A stretch of 64,000 nt of DNA from CAJXMH01 sp040220135. GTDB taxonomy: Bacteria > Bacteroidota > Bacteroidia > Flavobacteriales_E > Vicingaceae. The notes beneath the pieces were generated by a model, which did no database searches, was not told where the DNA came from, and saw only the letters and a program-made list of their open reading frames with translations. The translations under genes were made by a program, and so were the position numbers. The stretch spans positions 1-64,000 of the forward strand of contig JAVJTT010000006.1 of the NCBI GenBank assembly GCA_040220135.1, read 5' to 3'. This document shows, one piece after another, positions 8,939 through 17,491 of this stretch (the first letter of the stretch is position 1; the number at the start of each line of letters is the position of its first letter).

Positions 8939-9715
8939 TTATTTTCCGGTAAAATTGGGCTTTCTTTTTTCAAGGAAAGCAGTGGTTCCTTCTTTAAAGT
9001 CTTCGCTTTGAAAGGTCTTTCCAAACTCGTCAATTTCGGTTTGATAGCCATTTTTATCAGAACGAAATCCAGCATTGATGGCTGTTATTGCTGCGCCAAT
9101 GGCGAGCGGTGAATTTTTCATGATCTTGGCGGCCATGGCTTCGCAGCTGCTCATTAACTCAACTTGTGTGCTTAATTGGTTGACTAAGCCAATTTCTAAG
9201 GCCTCTTCTGCTTTGATCATTCCAGCGGTAAAAATCATTTCGTAGGCTTTTCCTTTTCCAGCCAATTGTGCCAAGCGCTGTGTGCCACCATAACCGGGAA
9301 TAACACCCAAACCCACTTCTGGCAAACCCATTTTGGCATTCTCTGAAGCAATACGAATGTGACAAGCCATGGCTAGCTCTAAACCCCCTCCTAATGCGAA
9401 ACCGTTAACCGCCGCAATAATGGGCGTTCTCGAATTTTCTGCTACATCAAACAAAGTTTTATGTCCATTTTCTGCCATTTCCTTCCCTTCTGCAACCGAG
9501 TATTGGTTAAATTCTGATATGTCAGCTCCAGCCACAAAAGCTTTATCGCCAGCACCGGTTAAGATCATCACTTTTACTTCCGGGTTTTGATCGGCTTCTT
9601 GAATGGCTTTACCTAATTCAGCAATGGTTTCTCGGTTTAATGCATTAAGCTTTTCCGGACGATTAATGGTGATGTAGGCAATGTTGTTTTTTACTTCTTG
9701 AAGAATGTTTGACAT
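8939..9715 (-). CDS. Enoyl-CoA hydratase/isomerase (crotonase family)
   Basis: The 258-residue product is a crotonase-fold enzyme, expected to hydrate trans-2-enoyl-CoA in fatty-acid or amino-acid breakdown. The oxyanion-hole segment AFVAGADISEF and the catalytic region GGGLELAMACHIRIA followed by GLPEVGLGVIPGYGGTQRL are both present, with the two glutamates that act as acid/base in enoyl-CoA hydratase retained, which favours a true hydratase over a different crotonase activity. The start is placed at the ATG at 9715 (MSNILQEV); the longer frame begins with a TTG at 9739 and adds no family similarity. It is a single gene between the flippase and an intergenic repeat, with no acyl-CoA partners nearby. 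Confidence 0.92.
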   Translation of the reverse strand: MSNILQEVKNNIAYITINRPEKLNALNRETIAELGKAIQEADQNPEVKVMILTGAGDKAFVAGADISEFNQYSVAEGKEMAENGHKTLFDVAENSRTPIIAAVNGFALGGGLELAMACHIRIASENAKMGLPEVGLGVIPGYGGTQRLAQLAGKGKAYEMIFTAGMIKAEEALEIGLVNQLSTQVELMSSCEAMAAKIMKNSPLAIGAAITAINAGFRSDKNGYQTEIDEFGKTFQSEDFKEGTTAFLEKRKPNFTGK

Positions 9716-10027
9716 GACTTTAACTTTGATGAAGAACAAAAATAAATGATTGATGATAGAAAGCCATTATTTCAAGAGATCCTTCTAAAGAATAATTTAC
9801 TTTTTCCTTTCTCAACTGCTTAAATTGTAAGTTTCTTTAATGCAATTATTGTTATTCCTAATTAAAAAATCTATTAAAAACGCTAGATTGCCGCGTCCTT
9901 CGTCCTCGCAATGACGGCGTTTTTATTCATTTGTAATGGTTTCATTTTCAACGGTCGATTAGTCATTGGTAATTGATTGATTGGTAATTGTCTGATTTAC
10001 AAATGAGAGAATATTGAATTACAATTT
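9716..10027. other. Intergenic region (312 nt) between hydratase and sensor kinase
   Basis: I see no gene here. It holds the palindromic dispersed-type repeat at 9876-9924 and, to its right, a run of short AT-rich direct repeats (GGTAATTG occurs twice at about 9968-9989). The promoter of the hydratase should be in the left part, but I found no convincing -7/-33 pair. Confidence 0.6.
9876..9924. repeat. Palindromic dispersed repeat (ATTGC...GCAAT class)
   Basis: The element is bounded by an 8-nt perfect inverted repeat, AAAAACGC (9876-9883) and GCGTTTTT (9917-9924). Inside lie ATTGC and GCAAT around a GC-rich core with the direct repeat GTCCTTCGTCCTC. On the minus strand the core reads CATTGCGAGGACGAAGGACG, a sequence I recognise as typical of short interspersed palindromes in many bacterial genomes. 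It is much more GC-rich than the flanks. The flanking A and T runs mean it could also act as a bidirectional terminator. Confidence 0.7.
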
Positions 10028-13000
10028 TCAAATACTGCCTCTCTTCCTAAGCTCAATGTAAAAATTCGCCCCTTTCCCTTCTTCCGACTCTACCCAAATT
10101 TTTCCTTCCATGCGGCTCACAATGCTTTTTGCCATGGCTAAACCTAAACCAGTACCAGAACTTTTAGTAGTAAAACTGGGTTCAAAAATTCGCTCTAACT
10201 GCTCTTTTGGAATACCTATTCCATTATCTGTTATGCGGATTAAAAAGTGCTTGTCTTCTTGACCCAAATGAATTTTAATACTTGCCCTTTCTGTTTCTTG
10301 GGTAGCATAAACGGCATTTTTTAAGAGGTTGTTGAAAAGACGTAGCAGCTGATCTTTATCGCCCCAAACAACTGCCTTTTCAAGCCCCTTTTCCTTTTCT
10401 AGTTTAACCTCTACTTCCGACTCATATAAATGAACCGAAGTCTCTAAGATAGGTACAAGGTCAATGGTTTGCATCTCCTTTTCCGGAAGCTTGGCAAAAG
10501 AAGAGAAAGCATCTGCTATGTTGCTTAAAGTATCTATTTGTTCAATTAAGGTTTGAGCCGTACGTTCCAAGCGTTTTTGCCAATTGTCTGCATTTGATTG
10601 GGCCGCCATTTGCAAATGCTGAATGCTCAGCTTCATGGGAGTGAGTGGGTTTTTAATCTCATGAGCCACCTGCTTGGCCATTTCCCGCCAAGCTCCTTCT
10701 CTTTCCGATTGAGCCAATTGCTCAGCACTTTCATTCAACTCAATGGCAATGCGATTGTACTCATTTACTAAGGCTCCAATTTCATCTTGGCTGTCCCATT
10801 TAATCAACTCTACAGAAGAACCGAGTTTTAATCGTCCAATTTGACGCCGAATCAATAAAAGCGGCTTCGATAATTGGTTAACCAAAAGCACAGAAACCAA
10901 CAAAGCGAGCGTAAAAATCCCTACATAAATATTCAAAGTGGAAACGATAAAGGCAGATATCTCTTCTTGGAATTCATCTTGCTTTGAGAAATAAGGCAAG
11001 TTCAAATAGGCTAAAACATCATTGTTATAATTTCGAAAAGGAATGTATGCCGATAAATAATCCATCTCTCCGATGGATTCTTCTTGCACCCACTCAGATC
11101 GTTGATCTAGCTTTAGCGCTTGGTAAGCAAAGGGATTCATCCGCAAACTTTTGAGGCCGTGTTCAAAAACTTCTGGACGAGAGCTAGCGTAGAGTTTCCC
11201 TTCTTTGTTGTACAAATTAATATCGGTGTAAAACACATTAGAAAACTTGATCAATAGCCCCTCAACATAAGCGGTTAAGGGTTCTGCCATTACTTCTTCG
11301 GTAGCTAATTTCTGTTCTAATTCCATATTAATGGAACGCACTTTTTCCCTGAGGTTATTGAAGTTCTTTTTTTGATATTGTTTTTGAATGTAGTAGATGG
11401 TGCCAAGCGAAAAAGACAGCAGAGCAAACAGTAATGTCCCCACTAAAAAAAGTTGCAATTTGGTAGAAAAATCAGTGAATTGCAAGCGAAAATGAAAGGG
11501 GAAATACTTCAGCCAAACGGCTAACAATAAAAATAAAACAGCATAAATTACAAAAAGGTATGCCCAAGCTGTTAAGCTTAGTAACCAATTTCCCTTCGTT
11601 TGACTGAGTACCAAAATCGTTTCTCCATTTTTTGAGTAAGTCGTATGATAGTGCCCCAATTTTTCATGATTGAACAAGCGCTCTTTCTCTCTAGAATCGA
11701 CTGAAATGTGTGTGGGATAATTGTAATCTCCGTGGTAATAGATCAACTCTCCTTTTTCGTAAATGGCGTAGGCATAATCACCAAGATCAATATCATCTGC
11801 TCGACTTTGTGCATCCAAAAGCAATTCCGGATAACCTTGTCCTTCGGTGAGCAAATTAGAAACTAATTCGATGTATAAAGTGTAGGTATTCGAATCGATA
11901 GGAATATCAACTTCCGCCAAATACTCGATTCTTCCCGGGAAATTTTGCAGTTGAAAAAAGTTGGTCGAACTGATCAACTCTCCTTCTCTTCGCAAGCGCT
12001 CCATAAAGTAATCGCGACAAGCAGCATAAGTATTTCCGGTGCTTAAATAAAGCGAATCATTGGGAAGACAGGGCGTAAATACCAAATTGTATTTCTTCCA
12101 ATATCCATTAAAAAACTGTTCTTGTAAATACTGATCAGCTTGCTCTTTTTGGCTCCAATAATTTTTTAAATAACGATGCAGTTGTTCATCACTTTGTATT
12201 TTTTCTTGTACTTCAAGAAAGAGATATTCGGCTATGGGGTCTTTTTCTTCCGCCAGCTTTTTCAAAATAAACTCTTTTTCTTCCTCTTGTTTTTGCTGCA
12301 TACTTTGCTCCAAAACCAAGACCGAAAGGGCCGAAAAGAAGAGCAAAACTAAAATGGAAGGGATTGGCCCTTTGTACCAATTCGACCTCTTTAAAGCTTG
12401 GAATCCTGAATGCTTTGCCAAACGATAAAGGGCGAGTTCAAAAAATTGCAAAGCCGAAAAAAAGCATAATCCGAAAATGAGAAAGCAGAGGTAACTTTCT
12501 AAACTTAAGTGAAACAAATCATTTAAATCGAAGTGAAGAGAAGAGTTATAAACTGATTCTTTGATTAACCACAAGCCAAGCACAGATAGACCAAGTCCTA
12601 ATGCAATTTCGACAAATGGCAAGACAAATCCTCCTAGCTGCTTACTTCTTCTTCTCCACAAATAAATAACATAAAAAAGAGTAAGCGCATGTAAGCCTAA
12701 ATCACCCAAAGAGGGAACCCATTCGCTTAAAGCAAAAAGTGAAGGCTGAAAAATAGCCCATGATTGCCAAAATTCAGGTAGGAAAAAAAAGAATAAAAGC
12801 CTGGCTAAAAGCACTACAAAAAGCTGCAATAAGGCAGAGCTGCTTGCAGCAAGCAAGTAAAAAAACAGCACTATTCCCAATAAGCTTAACAAGCCTAAAA
12901 CAAGCTTCATGGCAGGCTGTAAGCCCAAGTCTTCTTTTGTAGTTAGGGTAAGCAAAAGTTCACCGTCTTGGGTAAATATTTGAAATTTCCCTTTCCCCTT

Positions 13001-13501
13001 CTCTTCCGCTAAGTATAAGTTTGGAAACTGAAAGTCAGCTTGAAAGGCATTTTTTAAATAACGGTTTTGATAATCGTACTGCCGCTTAATTAGAATGAGA
13101 GCAAGGTAGGTTGAATCGCTGCGCTGGTTTTTTATTAAGTGGTACCAACCGTTTTCTCCTTCATACAGCCCTGCTTCTGCCACTAAAAGCGATTTGGTAA
13201 AAGCGGTTTCATCTTCTGTCCAAAAGGCTAAATTAGTTTGATGATAAACGAAAAAAGATATGCCCTGTGTAGCTAGTTTTTCTATACGTGGAGACTTTAG
13301 AGTCCTTAAATGACCAGACTGATCTTCTTGTCTAAGTTGCTCTAAAAATGCTGTAGCTTGATTTTCTTTCTTTGAAAGGGTTGTTTGAAAAGCTTGAACT
13401 TCTTTCTCTACATTGCCAAATGACATGAACTGTGGCCAATAAGAAAGGCTGATTAAAAGTAAAGCCAAAGCCCATAAAAACCCGCGATTCAATTTTAGCA
13501 T
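10028..13501 (-). CDS. Large membrane sensor histidine kinase (NtrY-like, HAMP)
   Basis: A 1157-residue sensor kinase. Order: TM near residue 5-22, an extracytoplasmic segment to about 185, a cluster of about six to seven TM helices (about 190-400), a second extracytoplasmic region (about 410-640), paired TM helices near 645-710, a third sensory region (about 715-855), a TM, HAMP (KPLLLIRRQIGRL), the H-box AHEIKNPLTPMKLSIQHL with phospho-acceptor His947, and a HATPase domain with NNLLKNAVYA, DNGIGI and GTGLGLAMAKSIV. HEIKNPLTPMKLSIQHL is characteristic of NtrY-type kinases. The start is ATG 13501; the longer frame starts at TTG 13534, close to the upstream terminator. No response regulator is adjacent, so its partner is unknown. 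It is much larger than typical kinases, with three separate sensory segments. Confidence 0.9.
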   Translation of the reverse strand: MLKLNRGFLWALALLLISLSYWPQFMSFGNVEKEVQAFQTTLSKKENQATAFLEQLRQEDQSGHLRTLKSPRIEKLATQGISFFVYHQTNLAFWTEDETAFTKSLLVAEAGLYEGENGWYHLIKNQRSDSTYLALILIKRQYDYQNRYLKNAFQADFQFPNLYLAEEKGKGKFQIFTQDGELLLTLTTKEDLGLQPAMKLVLGLLSLLGIVLFFYLLAASSSALLQLFVVLLARLLFFFFLPEFWQSWAIFQPSLFALSEWVPSLGDLGLHALTLFYVIYLWRRRSKQLGGFVLPFVEIALGLGLSVLGLWLIKESVYNSSLHFDLNDLFHLSLESYLCFLIFGLCFFSALQFFELALYRLAKHSGFQALKRSNWYKGPIPSILVLLFFSALSVLVLEQSMQQKQEEEKEFILKKLAEEKDPIAEYLFLEVQEKIQSDEQLHRYLKNYWSQKEQADQYLQEQFFNGYWKKYNLVFTPCLPNDSLYLSTGNTYAACRDYFMERLRREGELISSTNFFQLQNFPGRIEYLAEVDIPIDSNTYTLYIELVSNLLTEGQGYPELLLDAQSRADDIDLGDYAYAIYEKGELIYYHGDYNYPTHISVDSREKERLFNHEKLGHYHTTYSKNGETILVLSQTKGNWLLSLTAWAYLFVIYAVLFLLLAVWLKYFPFHFRLQFTDFSTKLQLFLVGTLLFALLSFSLGTIYYIQKQYQKKNFNNLREKVRSINMELEQKLATEEVMAEPLTAYVEGLLIKFSNVFYTDINLYNKEGKLYASSRPEVFEHGLKSLRMNPFAYQALKLDQRSEWVQEESIGEMDYLSAYIPFRNYNNDVLAYLNLPYFSKQDEFQEEISAFIVSTLNIYVGIFTLALLVSVLLVNQLSKPLLLIRRQIGRLKLGSSVELIKWDSQDEIGALVNEYNRIAIELNESAEQLAQSEREGAWREMAKQVAHEIKNPLTPMKLSIQHLQMAAQSNADNWQKRLERTAQTLIEQIDTLSNIADAFSSFAKLPEKEMQTIDLVPILETSVHLYESEVEVKLEKEKGLEKAVVWGDKDQLLRLFNNLLKNAVYATQETERASIKIHLGQEDKHFLIRITDNGIGIPKEQLERIFEPSFTTKSSGTGLGLAMAKSIVSRMEGKIWVESEEGKGANFYIELRKRGSI

Positions 13502-13548
13502 GCAGCAATGATAGCAAAAATCAGGCCCATTCAAAGCTTGGAGAAAAT

Positions 13549-13577
13549 AAAAAAGGCCAATCGTTCGATTGGCCTTT
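13549..13577 (-). terminator. Rho-independent terminator of the atp operon
   Basis: A perfect 9-bp stem GGCCAATCG (13555-13563), loop TT, CGATTGGCC (13566-13574) is flanked by A residues on the left, which become the U-run on the minus strand. It lies 27 nt after atpG ends and before the sensor-kinase start, so it should end the atp transcript. The T-run on the other side is short, so it is mainly a minus-strand terminator. Confidence 0.9.
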
Positions 13578-13600
13578 CTCTTTATTCATTGAATTATTTC

Positions 13601-14491
13601 TTAGTCATTCAAGGCTTCTGCACCACCCACGATCTCTAAGATTTCGTTCGTAATGGATGCTTGACGTGCTTTGTTGTATACCAATTTCAAGTCTCCGATA
13701 AGCTCCGTCGCATTATCAGTGGCTTTATGCATGGCTGTCATTCTTGCTCCGTGTTCTGCGGCATATGAGTCTAACAAAGCCTTAAACAATTGAATGCGCA
13801 AAGACTTGGGAATCAATTCTGAAATGATGAATTCCTTAGAAGGTTCAAAGATGTAGTCTGATTTAGATTGCTCTTCTTCTCCTTCTTCTTTTTGTGGAGG
13901 CGCAATTGGCAAATACTGCTCTACTCTAATATTTTGAGAGGCGGCATTTACAAACTCATTATAGATTAGCTCCACGCGGTCAAACTGCTTGTAGGCAAAA
14001 GAATTCATTATTTTTTGTGCCACTTCTGCTACATTATCAAAAGTCAGGTCATCAAATATCTGCTCTGTTTTATTTGGCAAAGTAGTTCCTTTGATGTTGT
14101 AAGCTGTCTTCTTAAAAAAGTCATCGGCTTTTTTTCCGATAGAAAGTACTGTTACATCTTTATCTGAGTATTTCTCAGCAATTACCTTTTTGGTTTCTTT
14201 GATAATGTTGGCATTAAAAGCACCGGCCAAACCTCTATTCGAGGTGATGGGAATCAAGAGTACACGTTCAACGTCTCTTACCTCCGTGTAAGCGCCTTCC
14301 GGGCTGTCATCGGTAGATTCGCTTAAGTTAACCAGCAACTCTCTTAATTTGTTGGCATAGGGTCGCATCTGGGTAATGGCATCTTGTGCCCTTCTCAGTT
14401 TAGCGGCCGATACCATTTTCATGGCAGAAGTAATTTGCCTGGTTGATGAAACCGAGGTAATTCTGCTTCTTATTTCTTTTAAGTTTGCCAT
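13601..14491 (-). CDS. atpG: ATP synthase F1 subunit gamma
   Basis: The 296-residue central-stalk subunit couples proton flow through Fo to catalysis in F1. The conserved N-terminal helix (ITSAMKMVSAAKLRRAQDAI), the middle TSNRGLAGAFNANI and the C-terminal helix (ATDNATELIGDLKLVYNKAR followed by QASITNEILEIVGGAEAL) are all present. An acidic insertion (KEEGEEEQSKSDY, about residue 205-218) precedes the C-terminal part. It is the last gene of the operon, 22 nt after atpA and followed by a strong terminator. Confidence 0.97.
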   Translation of the reverse strand: MANLKEIRSRITSVSSTRQITSAMKMVSAAKLRRAQDAITQMRPYANKLRELLVNLSESTDDSPEGAYTEVRDVERVLLIPITSNRGLAGAFNANIIKETKKVIAEKYSDKDVTVLSIGKKADDFFKKTAYNIKGTTLPNKTEQIFDDLTFDNVAEVAQKIMNSFAYKQFDRVELIYNEFVNAASQNIRVEQYLPIAPPQKEEGEEEQSKSDYIFEPSKEFIISELIPKSLRIQLFKALLDSYAAEHGARMTAMHKATDNATELIGDLKLVYNKARQASITNEILEIVGGAEALND

Positions 14492-14513
14492 GTTTAGTAG
14501 GTCAAATTAATTC

Positions 14514-16094
14514 TTACTTCTTGTAAGTTGAAGTCATGTCTGCTGCTACTTTCTCCAATACAGTAGTCTCAGCATCTGTATACTTTCCGGCTTTCAAAGC
14601 TTCCATAGTATCTTGATGTTTCGCATTCATAAATTCTAAAAATTCTGCTTCAAACTTCTTCACTTGATCAACCGGCACATCTCTTAACAAGCCTTTGGTT
14701 CCTAAGTAAATAATGGCCACCTGGTCTTCAACCTTCATGGGTGAGTTCTGAGCTTGCTTTAAGATCTCCACGTTTCTAACTCCTTTATCAAGCACTGCTT
14801 TTGTAGCAGCATCAAGGTCTGAACCAAATTTAGAGAAAGCCTCTAGTTCACGGTATTGTGCTTGATCTAGCTTTAAGGTACCGGCTACCTTCTTCATCGA
14901 CTTAATCTGAGCCGAACCACCTACACGCGATACTGAAATACCCACATTAATGGCCGGACGTACTCCCGAAAGGAATAAGTTAGATTCCAAGAAGATCTGA
15001 CCATCTGTAATGGAAATTACGTTGGTTGGGATATAAGCCGAAACGTCACCCGCTTGTGTTTCAATGATAGGCAAAGCGGTAATGGAGCCTCCTCCTTTTA
15101 CTTTCCCTTTCAAAGAGTCGGGTAAATCATTCATTTGAGAAGCAATGTTATCATCGCCAATCAATTTAGCGGCACGCTCTAACAATCTTGAGTGAAGGTA
15201 GAATACATCACCTGGGTATGCTTCACGTCCCGGAGGTCTTCTTAAAAGAAGTGATACTTCACGGTAAGCAACCGCTTGCTTTGATAAGTCATCAAAAACG
15301 ATCAGTGCCGGTCTTCCTGTATCTCTGAAATACTCAGCTATAGCGGCTCCAGTAAAAGGAGCGTAAAACTGCATCGGTGCAGGGTCAGAAGCATTCGCGG
15401 CAACAATGGTAGTATAAGCCATTGCACCTGCGTCTTCTAAAGTCTTCACAATACCGGCAACGGTAGAACCTTTTTGTCCGATAGCTACATAGATACAATA
15501 AACTGGCTCTCCTTTGTCGTAAAATTCTTTTTGATTGATAATGGTATCAATCGCCACCGTTGTTTTACCGGTCTGACGGTCACCAATGATCAACTCACGC
15601 TGTCCTCTACCCACTGGAATCATCGAGTCAATAGACTTAATTCCGGTTTGTAGTGGCTCACTTACCGGCTCACGGTAAATAACACCGGGCGCTTTTCTTT
15701 CAATCGGCATTTCAAAGGTTTCTCCTTCAATAGGTCCTTTACCATCAATGGGTTCACCCAAAGTGTTAACCACTCTACCGAGCATTCCTTCGCCGGTTTT
15801 AATCGAAGCGATACGACCGGTTCTTTTTACCGTGTCGCCTTCTTTTACATTGTTAGAAGAACCAAGAAGTACGGCTCCAACATTGTCTTCCTCTAAGTTC
15901 AGAACAATGCCCATTAAACCGTTTTCAAATTCAATTAACTCTCCTGATTGAACGTTAGACATTCCGTAGATTCTGGCGATACCATCACCTACCTGTAAAA
16001 CGCTACCTACTTCTTCAAGGTCAGCTTCAGATTTAACGCCTGCTAGTTGATCTCTTAAGATTGCAGAAACTTCTGCCGGATTTACTTCAGCCAT
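14514..16094 (-). CDS. atpA: ATP synthase F1 subunit alpha
   Basis: The 526-residue regulatory nucleotide-binding subunit of F1. The Walker A motif GDRQTGKTT, the Walker B region ALIVFDDLSKQAVAYR and the alpha signature PAINVGISVSRVGGSAQ are intact and the length is standard. Gene order is atpH (22 nt upstream), atpA, atpG (22 nt downstream). The catalytic beta subunit (atpD) and epsilon (atpC) are not in this cluster; in many Bacteroidota they form a separate locus. Confidence 0.98.
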   Translation of the reverse strand: MAEVNPAEVSAILRDQLAGVKSEADLEEVGSVLQVGDGIARIYGMSNVQSGELIEFENGLMGIVLNLEEDNVGAVLLGSSNNVKEGDTVKRTGRIASIKTGEGMLGRVVNTLGEPIDGKGPIEGETFEMPIERKAPGVIYREPVSEPLQTGIKSIDSMIPVGRGQRELIIGDRQTGKTTVAIDTIINQKEFYDKGEPVYCIYVAIGQKGSTVAGIVKTLEDAGAMAYTTIVAANASDPAPMQFYAPFTGAAIAEYFRDTGRPALIVFDDLSKQAVAYREVSLLLRRPPGREAYPGDVFYLHSRLLERAAKLIGDDNIASQMNDLPDSLKGKVKGGGSITALPIIETQAGDVSAYIPTNVISITDGQIFLESNLFLSGVRPAINVGISVSRVGGSAQIKSMKKVAGTLKLDQAQYRELEAFSKFGSDLDAATKAVLDKGVRNVEILKQAQNSPMKVEDQVAIIYLGTKGLLRDVPVDQVKKFEAEFLEFMNAKHQDTMEALKAGKYTDAETTVLEKVAADMTSTYKK

Positions 16095-16115
16095 TTTATT
16101 GTGTTTATACTGTGT

Positions 16116-16652
16116 TTAAACTAATTCTTTTTTAATATCATTTAATTGTCGGCGAATACTTGCATCGAGCTGTTTGTCACCCATTCGCAGTACCAATCCA
16201 CCAATCAAATCTTCGTCTACTTCCTCATTCAACTCTACTTTAGAAAGCTTGAAAGTTTCGATAAACTTCTTACTAATTTCTTCTTTTATCGACTCTTCTA
16301 AAGGTATTGCGGTCGAAACATCAACCTTGGCAATGCGGTGAGAGTTATTGTACTGAGTGATCATTTGTTCAAATATCACTCCCAGCAAATTTTCTCGATT
16401 ATGTTGAACCGTTTGTTGTATTAGCTTCAAGCTTAGATCTTGCACTTTACCGGAGAAAATTTCCGTTAATACAGCCTCTTTTTTATCAGCCCGAACAAGG
16501 GGACTGTTTAACAAAAGAGTTAGGTCTTTGCTTTCTGAAATCAAGGCATGCACCATACGCGCATCTTGCACTACTTGCTCCGTTAGCTGTTTTTCTGCAG
16601 CTAATTGCAAGAGGGCTTTGGCATATCGTACTGCTGCGCGAACTCCTTTCAT
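16116..16652 (-). CDS. atpH: ATP synthase F1 subunit delta
   Basis: A 178-residue OSCP/delta subunit linking the peripheral stalk to the top of F1. It starts with VRAAVRYAKALLQLAAEKQL and ends with the family motif VDEDLIGGLVLRMGDKQLDA followed by SIRRQLNDIKKEL. It lies 2 nt downstream of atpF and 22 nt upstream of atpA. Length is normal. Confidence 0.95.
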   Translation of the reverse strand: MKGVRAAVRYAKALLQLAAEKQLTEQVVQDARMVHALISESKDLTLLLNSPLVRADKKEAVLTEIFSGKVQDLSLKLIQQTVQHNRENLLGVIFEQMITQYNNSHRIAKVDVSTAIPLEESIKEEISKKFIETFKLSKVELNEEVDEDLIGGLVLRMGDKQLDASIRRQLNDIKKELV

Positions 16653-16654
16653 AA

Positions 16655-17140
16655 TTAATTGAGTTTAGCGTCTTTCAAGCTCTCTTCGATCAACGCTTTT
16701 TGCTTCTCAGCAGAAAGCTCTTGCTTTAATATTTTCTCGGCGATTTCTACCGATAATTCTCCCACTAAGCTTTTTAATTCACTAATGGCAGAAGCTTTTT
16801 CCGCACGAATCGAATCTTGAGCGTTTTTCAATACTTTGTCTGCTTCTGCTTTTGCTTTGTCTTTAGCCTCGCTGATCATTTTCTCTTTGGCCTCACGGGC
16901 AGACTTGATAACTTCTTCTCTTTCTTGACGGGCCTCTATTAACAACTTTTCATTGCTAGCTTCAAGGTCTTTCATTTTCTCTTTCGCACGCTCAGCAGAT
17001 TCTAAAGCCTCTTCAATAGACTCCTCTCTTTCGCGAAGCGAATTTAAAATTGGTTTCCATGCGAATTTGGCGAGAATAAAAACCACAACCAAAAAGGCAA
17101 TGGTGGTCCAAATTACAGTTCCTATACTTACAGATAACAT
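16655..17140 (-). CDS. atpF: ATP synthase Fo subunit b
   Basis: A 161-residue peripheral-stalk subunit: one N-terminal membrane helix (VIWTTIAFLVVVFILAKFAW), the conserved K-P-I-L-N-S-L turn, then a long charged amphipathic helix rich in Glu, Lys and Ala to the C-terminus (EIAEKILKQELSAEKQKALI). It is the normal b-subunit design. It lies between atpE (71 nt upstream) and atpH. Confidence 0.95.
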   Translation of the reverse strand: MLSVSIGTVIWTTIAFLVVVFILAKFAWKPILNSLREREESIEEALESAERAKEKMKDLEASNEKLLIEARQEREEVIKSAREAKEKMISEAKDKAKAEADKVLKNAQDSIRAEKASAISELKSLVGELSVEIAEKILKQELSAEKQKALIEESLKDAKLN

Positions 17141-17211
17141 AACTTAATTTTTCTTTGAGATAAAGACAGTACTTCAGCCAACCGCTGAAATACTGTCAAT
17201 TTTCTGTTTGA

Positions 17212-17457
17212 TTACCCAAGTACTACTAACAAACAAACAATAACTGCGAAAAGCGCTACACCTTCTACAAGGGCAGCAGCCACAATCATATTTGCTCTAA
17301 TGTCACCGGTAGCTTCTGGTTGTCTTGCAATTGATTCTAATGCCGCAGCACCGATTTTACCAATTCCTAAACCTGCAGCAATGGCTGCAACACCAGCTCC
17401 CAATCCTGCATAACCTGCAGCAGCAGCAACTTCGAGTAAAACTGTCAATAAATCCAT
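17212..17457 (-). CDS. atpE: ATP synthase Fo subunit c
   Basis: The 81-residue rotor-ring subunit is a two-helix hairpin. The first helix is Gly/Ala-rich (GAGVAAIAAGLGIGKIGAAA), the polar loop is SIARQPEATGDIRA, and the ion-binding Glu sits in the second helix (AAALVEGVALFAVIVCLL). Nothing in the short sequence shows clearly whether it uses H+ or Na+; the first helix lacks an obvious extra Gln/Glu ligand, so H+ is more likely. Confidence 0.96.
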   Translation of the reverse strand: MDLLTVLLEVAAAAGYAGLGAGVAAIAAGLGIGKIGAAALESIARQPEATGDIRANMIVAAALVEGVALFAVIVCLLVVLG

Positions 17458-17491
17458 TTTAATATAGTTTAATTAATAAATAGATTACACA

